A stretch of DNA of 64,000 nucleotides from Dehalococcoidia bacterium UBA2158 (GTDB lineage: Bacteria; Chloroflexota; Dehalococcoidia; Lucifugimonadales; UBA3495), in assembly GCA_002328185.1 (NCBI GenBank), contig DCWQ01000033.1:1-64000 (forward strand), read 5' to 3'. This document shows, one piece after another, positions 16,310 through 23,385 of the stretch. The notes beneath the pieces were generated by a model. The model was given only the letters and a program-made list of their open reading frames with translations, had not been told where the DNA came from and did no database searches. The position numbers were made by a program, and so were the translations under genes. The stretch's first letter is position 1, and every line of letters starts with the position of its first letter.

Positions 16310-16627
16310 ATGGTTTCAGTTTCCGAAGTGTACAAGGTATGGCAGGAAGGTTTTGCCAATAAAGATTCCAGCAAAATCGGAGAGTTCTTCACCGACGATT
16401 TCAGGTTCGTGTCCAACATACGTGATATAGGCAAACAAGAGACATTGGATTGGACTTCTTCTGGAGAAATGGCTATAGATAATTTGGAAGTAATCTACGA
16501 GAACGATGAGGTAGCCGTCATCCATCACGATGCTAACAGGGGCGACAACAATGGCGTAGCGATGGTTGTTTACTTAAAGAGGGGCGACAAAATTTCGGGG
16601 TGTAGGGTTATCCGAACGGCTACCTAA
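16310..16627 (+). CDS. SnoaL/NTF2-like small protein
   Basis: A 105-residue protein with the start of an NTF2-like cone fold: VSEVYKVWQEGFANKDSSKI, FFTDDFRFVSNIRD, then strands AVIHHDANRG and GVAMVVYLKRGDKISGCRV. GGAGGGA stands six bases before the ATG. The fold serves small isomerases, cyclases and binding proteins; no active-site pattern is diagnostic. It lies in the decayed island but appears intact. Confidence 0.7.
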   Translation: MVSVSEVYKVWQEGFANKDSSKIGEFFTDDFRFVSNIRDIGKQETLDWTSSGEMAIDNLEVIYENDEVAVIHHDANRGDNNGVAMVVYLKRGDKISGCRVIRTAT

Positions 16628-16634
16628 AATGTGG

Positions 16635-16709
16635 CCACACGTTCCAACACGTGGCACTAGGTTGGGACGGGTTTTAGCCATAAAATCCACACGTTGCAAC
16701 ACGTGGCAC
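16635..16709. repeat. Pair of 23-bp direct repeats
   Basis: CCACACGTTCCAACACGTGG(CAC) at 16635-16657 and the same with one change at 16687-16709, exactly 52 bases apart. Each is itself partly palindromic. They lie just upstream of the displaced tRNA-Ser fragment and could be recombinase or regulator sites. Confidence 0.6.
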
Positions 16710-16740
16710 CATTTCACGCTAGGCGTGGCAACGCACTTGA

Positions 16741-16791
16741 GAACCGTTATAGGGGCAACTTTATCGTGGGTTCGACCCACTCCCTCCGCCA
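16741..16791 (+). repeat. Degenerate copy of the tRNA-Ser 3' half (attachment-site remnant)
   Basis: Matches the intact gene from the anticodon stem to CCA with several changes. Shared blocks are GGGGCAAC, ATCGTGGGTTCGA and CTCCGCCA. It is probably an old att site of an element integrated in the tRNA-Ser gene 1.5 kb upstream. Confidence 0.75.
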
Positions 16792-16800
16792 GTTGTAGGC

Positions 16801-16844
16801 GTAAAAGAAGGCCCGCAGATTTCGGTCTGTGGGCCTTCTTTTAC
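16801..16844. terminator. Strong bidirectional terminator hairpin
   Basis: 19-bp stem around the loop TTTCGG, with AAAAGAAGGCCCGC on the left and GGGCCTTCTTTT on the right. A related hairpin at 19915-19951 has the loop inverted (CCGAAA). Confidence 0.8.
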
Positions 16845-17187
16845 GGAAATCACCGAACGTCGATCAAATGGTCTGGGTTACGTCGACATGTTTGGCACTT
16901 TATCCTCTTATGGTTGGCAATCCCATTCTTCGTCCGGTTCCGGTTTTGGGTCTTCCGAGAATATCACTAACATCAATCCCACTCCCTCAGTCCCTATTTA
17001 GAACGGCCCAGCGGTGCTATTGTTGCCCACAGGCAACGATGTGTACAACAATACACAGTACCCAATTTCTACGATTGTAGAAATTTCAACTACCGCTTCA
17101 GAAGGTTGGCCACAGCCCCGGGCCAACTCATCTTGCATGTTGGACAGGACGTGGGAATACAGGTCTAGGGTGATGGTGACGCTGGAA

Positions 17188-17274
17188 TGGGCCGTTGGAT
17201 TCTTCTTTGGTAAAACCTAATTTAATATAGAACTGTGGGTGGTGATTTGCCCAATGACAGGGTTCGACGATTAG
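17188..17274 (+). pseudogene. 3' fragment (copy B) of the WAVGFFFG family
   Basis: Reads WAVGFFFGKT, then an in-frame TAA, then a degenerate tail ending GFDD-stop. 87 bases, like copies A and C; clearly non-functional. Confidence 0.65.
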
Positions 17275-17324
17275 GCGGATCTATCGTATAGTCCCCCAAT
17301 CTTTTCATAGATTTGGAGGACAAT

Positions 17325-17579
17325 ATGCAATTTCACATCTCATCACATCACACACCGAACAACTGCGCTGTACATCGTGGTGATGGCACACCTCCAGTTA
17401 CAGATTGGCGGGCCCGATGCAAGGAAGTTGGCGTAGAATTTGTGGCGGGCGGTAGTTGCCCTCCCATGCATAGCGGGTTCATGCTTGTAGAAGCGGACGA
17501 TATGGTGAAATTACAAACATTGATGCACCCGGTTATAGGATATTGGGACGTCGTTATAACCCCCGTCAGTGCGATATAG
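17325..17579 (+). CDS. Small DUF3303-like alpha/beta-barrel protein
   Basis: An 84-residue protein that begins MQFHISSHHTPNNCAVH and ends LMHPVIGYWDVVITPV. The pattern is that of small dimeric ferredoxin-like barrel proteins such as the DUF3303 group. The ATG at 17325 follows GGAGGA by four bases. A paralogue of 91 residues lies on the other strand at 20032-20307. A terminator follows at 17607. Function unknown; the CxVHR and HTPxNC motifs shared by both copies may be functional. Confidence 0.7.
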   Translation: MQFHISSHHTPNNCAVHRGDGTPPVTDWRARCKEVGVEFVAGGSCPPMHSGFMLVEADDMVKLQTLMHPVIGYWDVVITPVSAI

Positions 17580-17606
17580 CCATTTGAAGGTCGATTGAGA
17601 ATAACG

Positions 17607-17646
17607 AACCCTCAAGCCCTCTCGTTTAAGAGGGCTCTAGGGTTTT
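17607..17646 (+). terminator. Terminator after the DUF3303-like gene
   Basis: AACCCT..AGCCCTCT pairs with AGAGGGCT..AGGGTT, followed by TT. Confidence 0.7.
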
Positions 17647-17727
17647 AACGACACCTACATCCGGAAACTACAGCGGCACTAGTGACGGTGAGGCGAACTT
17701 TCCGAGTTCCGTAGTACGGCCTTGCCC

Positions 17728-17853
17728 GTGGACAATAAGATTGCCTACCGCTGGAGCCAAGAGGTTTCGGCGATGGGTAAGCTGAGCAACGACGAGTTAG
17801 AAGCCGTCTACAAGACCGGCATCAAGCCTAGCGATTACCTGGCCAACAAGTAA
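17728..17853 (+). pseudogene. Short unknown reading frame overlapping the WAVGFFFG gene
   Basis: A 41-codon frame from a GTG with no ribosome binding site, ending TGIKPSDYLANK-stop. The peptide (VSAMGKLSNDELEAVYKTG) looks protein-like. Its TAA overlaps the next ATG by one base (TAATG), suggesting a once-coupled pair. It is probably the tail of a larger island gene. Confidence 0.4.
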
Positions 17854-18080
17854 TGATGGCCTACCCGGTGGAGGTCACCGAAATCGACATTGACGGGCGC
17901 ACCTTCTGGGTGGGTTCCGTCGGTTCGTGGGTCTTGCAGTCCAACAATGTGGTGGCCGAAGCGATGGCCATATCGCTAGACAAGCCTTTGGGATGGGCCG
18001 TCGGGTTCTTCTTCGGGAACGTGGAACTTAGCCTAGAACTTTGGACGGGGATCGCTGGAATATCGGGGTTTGATGATTAG
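17853..18080 (+). CDS. Island protein of the WAVGFFFG family (most complete copy)
   Basis: A 75-residue frame from ATG-ATG at 17853. The N-terminal part is YPVEVTEIDIDGRTFWVGSV and the C-terminal part is WAVGFFFGNVELSLELWTG to GISGFDD. Its 3' end recurs at 15728 and 17188, and its 5' part at 20401, each decayed. Only this copy joins both halves. I do not recognise the family; the C-terminal half is moderately hydrophobic. It may be a live gene or just the least damaged copy. Confidence 0.5.
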   Translation: MMAYPVEVTEIDIDGRTFWVGSVGSWVLQSNNVVAEAMAISLDKPLGWAVGFFFGNVELSLELWTGIAGISGFDD

Positions 18081-18178
18081 TTATGACGGTTGAGTGGCTG
18101 TACATATAGCAACCAAGACCAATGCCACCACGGCTAAGAAGAGAAAATATTCTTGCTGATCATCATGGGCCGCAGCCT

Positions 18179-18243
18179 ACTCCATGCCTTGACCGTGTAA
18201 ACTACCACCAGGCGCTACCTAATCCATAACACGTCTACTAGTC
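18179..18243 (+). repeat. About 60-bp repeat upstream of bioY (copy 1)
   Basis: TCCATGCCTTGACCGTGTAA and following bases recur, degenerately, at 19023-19084 (TTCCATGCCTTGGCCGTGTA), in each case upstream of a gene. It could be a mobile promoter segment or another island duplication. Confidence 0.55.
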
Positions 18244-18264
18244 AAAGCTAGAGAAAAATAACCG

Positions 18265-18912
18265 TTGTTCTATCAAACTCCAACCGCGGCGTTGATTGAC
18301 TCTATTATCCCGGTAAACGATTTAAGTCGCCGGATAGCCAGGGATGTGGCGTTGATCGTAGGGTTCAGTTTATTTATCTCCTTCATGGCCCGGTTCGTTA
18401 TTCATCTGCCTTTTACTCCGGTGCCCATCACAGGGCAGACTCTGGCAGTTTTGCTTACCGGAGCCGCCCTGGGTAGTTGGCGCGGCGCGTCCGTCCTTGC
18501 CCTTTATTTAGTCGAAGGCAGCTTCATGCCGGTTTTCGCAGGCAGCCCCGACAATTTATTGTTTCAGGCCAGCGCCGCAGGATATATTTTTGGCTTCTCA
18601 ACCGGCGGGTCCGGCCTCGTATGGAACATGGCTTCCGGGGGGTACATCATAGGTTTCATTCCAGCGGCATTCGTCGTCGGATTTTTGAGCGAGCATGGTT
18701 TGGATAGGAGGGTGTGGATTTTTCTCGCAATGTTGGCAGGGAATATCATCCTGTACATTCCCGGACTGATACAGTTAGGCTTGTTCTTCCCTGGGAAAGC
18801 CCTGGAGTTTGGCCTCTATCCTTTCATCCTCGGCGACTTGGTCAAACTATATATCGCATCGCTGGCCCTACCCACTGCTTGGGCCTTGGTCAATTGGCGC
18901 CGGTCCCTTTGA
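18265..18912 (+). CDS. bioY: Biotin transporter BioY (ECF S-component)
   Basis: Integral membrane substrate-binding subunit for biotin uptake, about 215 residues with six membrane segments. Family signatures are visible: PFTPVPITGQTLAVLLTGA, the LALYLVEGSFMPVFAG loop, SGGYIIGFIPAAFVVGFL and GNIILYIPGLIQLGLF. No EcfA/EcfT genes are nearby, so it must use a shared energiser or act alone. The frame has no upstream ATG; TTG at 18265 is the first possible start and its ribosome binding site is unclear. It is cargo of the tRNA-Ser island. Confidence 0.9.
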   Translation: MFYQTPTAALIDSIIPVNDLSRRIARDVALIVGFSLFISFMARFVIHLPFTPVPITGQTLAVLLTGAALGSWRGASVLALYLVEGSFMPVFAGSPDNLLFQASAAGYIFGFSTGGSGLVWNMASGGYIIGFIPAAFVVGFLSEHGLDRRVWIFLAMLAGNIILYIPGLIQLGLFFPGKALEFGLYPFILGDLVKLYIASLALPTAWALVNWRRSL

Positions 18913-19022
18913 AGTAGGCCGGTTTGGTCAAAGACCCTATCCCCTTAGCCGTGTAACCCCAAACACGCCGCCGCCCCCGTCCGCCAAGCAAGGGTTTTAT
19001 TGTCCTGCACAGGATCGATCCC

Positions 19023-19084
19023 TTCCATGCCTTGGCCGTGTAGACTACCGCCATACGCTATCTAAATTCCATATCATTAGCACT
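19023..19084 (+). repeat. About 60-bp repeat (copy 2)
   Basis: Degenerate copy of the element at 18179-18243, here just before the small exported-protein gene. Confidence 0.5.
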
Positions 19085-19094
19085 CGTCGCGCTG

Positions 19095-19376
19095 ATGACG
19101 TTGGCTTGTACCGCGACTCCCGCACCGACGCCCGATGTTCCCTTGCTTGATGAGGAAACGGTTATAAATCTGACCATCGGGTTTCTTTATGAAACTCGTC
19201 CCGTTAATTACCGGGCCCAACAATGTTTCCTGCATCAACAACCCACAAACGCCCAATATGTCGGTAAAGATATTTGGGTGATGGTAATTGAACCTCTGGC
19301 AACTACCTGCACCTTCACTGTCTACGACAAGGAAGCGCGCGTGATTTTGCCCCAAGAAGACAGGACGTCAGATTAA
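19095..19376 (+). CDS. Small exported or lipoprotein-like protein
   Basis: 93 residues from the ATG at 19095, but the frame is open upstream and encodes ISLALVALMTLACTATPAP. This looks like a lipoprotein signal ending at the Cys of TLAC and lacks a standard start codon. The visible ATG would cut the signal short, so the 5' end may be damaged or use a rare start. The mature part is polar, with paired Cys (QQCFLHQQ, TTCTFTVYD). No family recognised. Confidence 0.5.
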   Translation: MTLACTATPAPTPDVPLLDEETVINLTIGFLYETRPVNYRAQQCFLHQQPTNAQYVGKDIWVMVIEPLATTCTFTVYDKEARVILPQEDRTSD

Positions 19377-19390
19377 CTAGAGGTCGAGCC

Positions 19391-19590
19391 ATGCAGTCAG
19401 CCACAAAATATCGCTTGTCACGCTGGTCGTCGCGGTGGCCGCACTTGTGTTGGCACTATGGCCGGTGGTGGCCGATGCACCTTGGGAAAATGGACTCACG
19501 GAGCAAGAGATATACGAGAACATCTGGGCAGAAGTGGACGCCAAAGCAGATGCAGACGCCATTGAGACAGAGGCGGAGCGGCTAGCTTAA
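19391..19590 (+). pseudogene. Small secreted protein gene with a one-base deletion
   Basis: From the ATG at 19391, adding one A to the AAAA run near 19405 yields an intact 66-residue protein. It has a clear signal peptide (KISLVTLVVAVAALVLALWP, cleavage near VVADA) and an acidic helical tail (TEQEIYENIWAEVDAKADAD). As given, the signal and body are out of frame. An assembly error in the A run would restore a live gene. No family recognised. Confidence 0.5.
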
Positions 19591-19845
19591 TGCGCGACCA
19601 TCAATACATTTCTTACCCGGGCACCCAGCAGCGGTGTCGACCCGCTGGTGCTAGCGGAGATTACGAGGGCGGCGATAGAGAACCACTGCTGGTGACGCTG
19701 TCAGTTCTGCCCCTTTAAACGTGACTCAAAAGTGACTGAAAGCCTGATCACTTCCTGTGCTTATGACCATTTCTGACCAGGTTGTAGGCTCAGTTTTGCC
19801 CATTATGACCACTTATGCCTATTTCTGGCTAGGCATGGCATCAAA

Positions 19846-19899
19846 CTCAAAAACCGGTGGGGGTGACCCCGTGTCAGTTCGACTCTGACCTTCGGCACC
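19846..19899 (+). repeat. 3' half of a tRNA-Leu(CAA)-like gene (attachment-site remnant)
   Basis: Runs from the anticodon loop (CTCAAAAACCGG) through a variable arm GGGGGTGACCCC and a T-arm GTCAG-TTCGACT-CTGAC to the acceptor strand TTCGGCACC. The 5' half is absent. This is the usual crossover segment of tRNA-integrating elements. Confidence 0.7.
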
Positions 19900-19914
19900 G
19901 CTGATTCTAGAAAC

Positions 19915-19951
19915 AAAGAAGGCCCGTAGACCGAAATCTGCGGGCTTTCTT
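19915..19951. terminator. Second copy of the island terminator, loop inverted
   Basis: AAAGAAGGCCCGTAGA / TCTGCGGGCTTTCTT around CCGAAA. Downstream flanking bases (AAACGTCGACCAAAGG) match those after the hairpin at 16801-16844 in the same orientation, while the hairpin itself is reversed. Confidence 0.75.
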
Positions 19952-20031
19952 CTCTGGCCAACATTGCCAAACGTCGACCAAAGGTTTTGGGATTAGGTCG
20001 ATTGCAGTAGCTTAACGACCGGTGACGTAGG

Positions 20032-20307
20032 TTACTTCAAATCCACTACAGGGGTTATTAGGATGTCCCAATATCCCATAACGGGTTGCATTAGAGCCCG
20101 CAATTTATCCATGTCGTCCGTTTCTACAAACATGAAATGATTGTGTTGAGGTCCGTTTATGCCTCCTTTGACGTATGCAACTCCGATTTCTTGGCACCGT
20201 GCTCCCCAATCCGTGATAGTTGGAGTGGGAGCACCGTCATCAGCGGTCGGGTTACGATGAACCCCGCAGTTCTCTGGAGTGTGATGGCATGAGATGTGAA
20301 ATAGCAT
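20032..20307 (-). CDS. Small DUF3303-like protein (paralogue 2)
   Basis: 91 residues, MLFHISCHHTPENCGVH at the start and ALMQPVMGYWDILITPV at the end, collinear with the 84-residue protein at 17325. A short insertion (NPTADDGAPTP) follows the His-Cys motif. GGAGGGA precedes the ATG. The two copies lie on opposite strands about 2.5 kb apart within the island, each near a tRNA remnant and terminator, so the whole block was probably duplicated and partly inverted. Function unknown. Confidence 0.7.
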   Translation of the reverse strand: MLFHISCHHTPENCGVHRNPTADDGAPTPTITDWGARCQEIGVAYVKGGINGPQHNHFMFVETDDMDKLRALMQPVMGYWDILITPVVDLK

Positions 20308-20400
20308 AATGTCCCTCCATTACGGTATTAAAGTCGCTGGTCGGACGATATGTTAGTCACCACGACGAACGGTGTCTAATCATCAACTACGGAGACTTCC

Positions 20401-20478
20401 CCGGCAGGGGTCATCGAAATTGACATAGACGGGCGTATCTTCTGGGTGCGCCCGGTCGGCTCTTGGGGCCCTTTCTGA
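20401..20478 (+). pseudogene. 5' fragment (copy D) of the WAVGFFFG family
   Basis: Reads VIEIDIDGRIFWVRPVGSWG and stops at TGA; matches residues 6-27 of the copy at 17853 and lacks the C-terminal part. Confidence 0.6.
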
Positions 20479-20614
20479 AGAAGGGAGAAGTTTCATGACT
20501 TGGTCTGAGAATAATCAAATGCAGGCGGACTTCACATCTCGGCATTAAACTAGAGTTGCGCCGCTTACCTTCGATGTCACTAGCACTACTATTTTGCAAG
20601 AGGTCAACCACCGC

Positions 20615-21868
20615 ATGCGAGGAATGTTTTATGGTTGGAAGCTAGCCGGGCTTGCTCTACTGGTAATTGGCCTAGCCAGCGGTCCGGTATGGAGCGGAGT
20701 TGGTGTATGGGTCAAAGCTCTCGAGATGCATTTTGGCTGGAGCAGGGCGCAGTTAACGGGCGCATTTTCTCTCGCCCAACTGGAAGGCAGCATACTTGGC
20801 CCCTTACTCGGCTACCTCATCGACCGCTTGGGTCCCCGGCGCATGGTATTTATTGGGCTAGTGATCACCGGTCTGGGTTTTGTCTTGTTCAGCCGTACCA
20901 ACAACTTACTGACATTTTATGTTTCCTATGGACTGATCATGTTGGGCACGGCAGCAGGGAGTTGGCTCCCGCTCATGACGGTAGTTAACAGGTGGTTCAT
21001 ACGGAAACGCGGTTTGGCAATGGCGGTAGCGGCAGAAGGGTCTCCGTTGGGCGGCCTATTGTTGTTACCGATACTCGCGTGGGCGGTCACTCCTAGCCAC
21101 TTCGGTTGGAGTACGACAGCCCTGTGGATAGGAATAGTTTTCCTGGCCTTGGCCTTTCCGATATCCAGGTTCATTCGTGAACGGCCCGAAGACTATGCTG
21201 AACGCCCCGATGGTGATCCATCTCCGAATACCTCGATCAGTCAAATTGAAGTTGTCAGGACTTCTCCACAAGATATCGGTAGTAGAGATCAACCTGACTT
21301 CACGGCGAGTCAAGCAATTCGCACCAGTGCTTTTTGGTTAATTACTTTTGGCCATGCCTTCTCCAGCATGCTTTTTGCGACATTGACCGTGCACTTAGTA
21401 CCGATGCTTACAGACCAAGAGATGTCTTTGCAGTCTTCGGCTTACGTGTTTTCAGTGATGATGGGAGTTGCGGCAGCTTTTCAGTTGATAGGTGGATACG
21501 TGGGTGACCGGATGGAAACCAGAGTGGCCATCGCCGTTTTCGGATTCATCCAGGCCGCTGGATTTACTGTGGCGGTGTTTACCGAAAGCATGCCGATGGC
21601 TATTCTGTTTGCGGTATTATTCGGTGCTGGTTTTGGCGGCCGTAATCCCTTAACTGTAGCTATACGAGCTGAGTATTTTGGACCAAACGCCTTCGCAACA
21701 ATCACTGGCATTTCCAGTGCACCGATGTATTTGTTCATGTTAGCAGCGCCTCTGTTCGCAGCGTTTATCTTTGACACGCAAGGCAGCTACATGATTGCTT
21801 GGTTGATACTAGGTGGCTTGGGATCCATGAGTGGGGTGCTCTTCTTGTTGGCCAAGAAACCACTGTAA
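20615..21868 (+). CDS. MFS transporter (oxalate/formate antiporter-like or monocarboxylate type)
   Basis: A 417-residue major-facilitator carrier with twelve predicted segments. Start MRGMFYGWKLAGLALL and the loop GYLIDRLGPRRMVFIG, corresponding to the MFS A-motif, are clear, as is GGYVGDRMETRVAI in the second half. The ATG at 20615 follows AAGAGGT; an upstream TTG at 20594 is less likely. It resembles the OFA/MCT-like subgroup that moves carboxylates, but the substrate is not determined. It is the last cargo gene of the island. Confidence 0.85.
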   Translation: MRGMFYGWKLAGLALLVIGLASGPVWSGVGVWVKALEMHFGWSRAQLTGAFSLAQLEGSILGPLLGYLIDRLGPRRMVFIGLVITGLGFVLFSRTNNLLTFYVSYGLIMLGTAAGSWLPLMTVVNRWFIRKRGLAMAVAAEGSPLGGLLLLPILAWAVTPSHFGWSTTALWIGIVFLALAFPISRFIRERPEDYAERPDGDPSPNTSISQIEVVRTSPQDIGSRDQPDFTASQAIRTSAFWLITFGHAFSSMLFATLTVHLVPMLTDQEMSLQSSAYVFSVMMGVAAAFQLIGGYVGDRMETRVAIAVFGFIQAAGFTVAVFTESMPMAILFAVLFGAGFGGRNPLTVAIRAEYFGPNAFATITGISSAPMYLFMLAAPLFAAFIFDTQGSYMIAWLILGGLGSMSGVLFLLAKKPL

Positions 21869-21943
21869 CCTTCTTTACCCAGTACCAAAGATGCCAAAAA
21901 CTTCCTCACTCGAGGGGCTTCTCTTGTTTCAGTGACACCCTAC

Positions 21944-21990
21944 ATCGGGAAACCACCCGGGTGTAGTACTGGTGACGGTAGGGGCGTGGT
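21944..21990 (+). repeat. Island repeat (copy 3) at the right side
   Basis: ACATCGGGAAACCACCCGGG then GTGACGGTAGGGGCG; related to 15649 and 17651. It may mark the right island limit near 22.0 kb. Confidence 0.5.
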
Positions 21991-22102
21991 TAGCAGGGGA
22001 ATCCCATCATATAATTCTGGTGCTATGACACAGACTATCTTGCGCCACACCTACGAGGCGAGGAATTCGAACGCGCAGCTAGATGGTTCCTAGAGACTGA
22101 CC

Positions 22103-23314
22103 CTAGACGACCGCGACGGCCGTGACCTCAATCAACTGCTCCGGGCGGCCCAGTATCTGGTGCATGGATATACCAGTGGCCGATGGGAACCGGTCGCCAA
22201 AGTACTTCCGCCGGACTTCACCCACCTTCCGGTAGTCCATCATCCCGTTGGGGGCGACCCATTCGATGGTGTTCAAGACGTCATCCATCGAATAACCACC
22301 TTCTTCCATGATCCGGGCGATGTTGCTGTAAGCCTGTTCAGTCTGGGCGACAATATCGTAGCCGCCGACCGGTACGCCGGTGGTGTGGTCCACCGAGGAC
22401 TGCCCCGATATCTGGAGCAGACGGCCCTTCTTGACCCCAGCGTTCTGGGTTAGGGAACCGTAGTTCTCCTTCCATTCAGGCACTCGGATCTCCTCCCGTG
22501 TCCCGCCCTTCACCGCCACCACTTCGATCTCCACATGGCCCTCGGGCCGCAGCAGCCGGTTGACCGGGATGCTGGTCGAGGCTGGAAGCCGGTCTCCGAA
22601 GAATCCTCGGCGTACGTCCGCCGTGTTGGGGTATTGGAGCAGGCACTGGGGCGAGATGTAGTCCAGGGTCTTGACCACATCCTCCGGTTTGGCGCCGGCG
22701 CCGTCCAACACCTTGTTGATGATGCCGTAGGTAAGCTCAACTTGCCGGGCGGTGTCTTGAGGGTAGTTGGCCTGGCCGTTGATATCTTCGCTTCCCACGA
22801 ACCCGGAGGTCCAGACGAAGTCATCGTCCACCACCACTCCAGGCACATAAGTAAGCTGCCCGTAGCGGTCCCATCCGGGGTTGATCGGTTTTTTCTCTCC
22901 CTTCATAGCGACCATGCTGACCTCTATAAACGCGTCGGGCCGCAACAACCGCTCCACGCAAATGCCGGTAGCCCCCAATGCATTATTCTCCCCCAGATAC
23001 TCCTTCCGGATGGCGCCGGTCTGGCGGTATAGCGGCAGGGCCGTGGCGTCGACGTAGTCCACCGTCTGCACCACGCTCTGGAAGGTCATACCAGCCGCCT
23101 CCAGCGCCACGGCCAACTTCTCGTAGATCACCCTGGTCTGGTCCAGCAGGTCTCCCTTGCAGACCACGCGTCCTAGCTCTGGGTCATACTCACTGGCGGT
23201 CTGGCCTGACAGATACAGGATGCCGCCGTTCTCGGCCCCCATGCAAAACGTGTACCGGTTCAAGTCCAACCAAGGAAACTTGGCTGGATCTACTTCAATT
23301 ATGTTTTTGCTCAT
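22103..23314 (-). CDS. Triple-domain RidA/YjgF-family protein
   Basis: 403 residues made of three consecutive Rid domains (about 1-130, 135-265, 275-403). Each ends in a strand like FIEVSMVAM, HVEIEVVAV or LIEVTAVAV. Canonical RidA is a homotrimer of single domains that hydrolyses reactive enamines/imines; this protein could fold as an intramolecular trimer. The position of the catalytic Arg (PARS in RidA) reads GATG, PAST and PSAT in the three domains. Imine deaminase activity of the RidA type is therefore unlikely. It is the last gene of the catabolic operon that starts at 27571. Confidence 0.85.
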   Translation of the reverse strand: MSKNIIEVDPAKFPWLDLNRYTFCMGAENGGILYLSGQTASEYDPELGRVVCKGDLLDQTRVIYEKLAVALEAAGMTFQSVVQTVDYVDATALPLYRQTGAIRKEYLGENNALGATGICVERLLRPDAFIEVSMVAMKGEKKPINPGWDRYGQLTYVPGVVVDDDFVWTSGFVGSEDINGQANYPQDTARQVELTYGIINKVLDGAGAKPEDVVKTLDYISPQCLLQYPNTADVRRGFFGDRLPASTSIPVNRLLRPEGHVEIEVVAVKGGTREEIRVPEWKENYGSLTQNAGVKKGRLLQISGQSSVDHTTGVPVGGYDIVAQTEQAYSNIARIMEEGGYSMDDVLNTIEWVAPNGMMDYRKVGEVRRKYFGDRFPSATGISMHQILGRPEQLIEVTAVAVV

Positions 23315-23385
23315 CTCGACTCCGGTTTTCTTCGGGTCATGTTTAGAACGATCTCGGCCCTCATGTTTGGTCAGAACGGCTTCGC

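Larger units (their letters stand above)
19591..20031. other. Gene-free stretch with tRNA remnant and terminator
   Basis: No reading frame of interest. It contains several TTATGACCA-type short repeats (19760-19820), the tRNA-Leu 3' fragment and the inverted terminator copy. It ends at the second DUF3303-like gene. Confidence 0.6.

Noticed and set aside
16635..16709. Two 23-bp repeats as the start of a CRISPR-like array
   Set aside because: Only two units and no third repeat at the same spacing.
15170..22000. Intact prophage or integrative element
   Set aside because: No integrase, structural phage gene or conjugation gene is present; only remnants and cargo.
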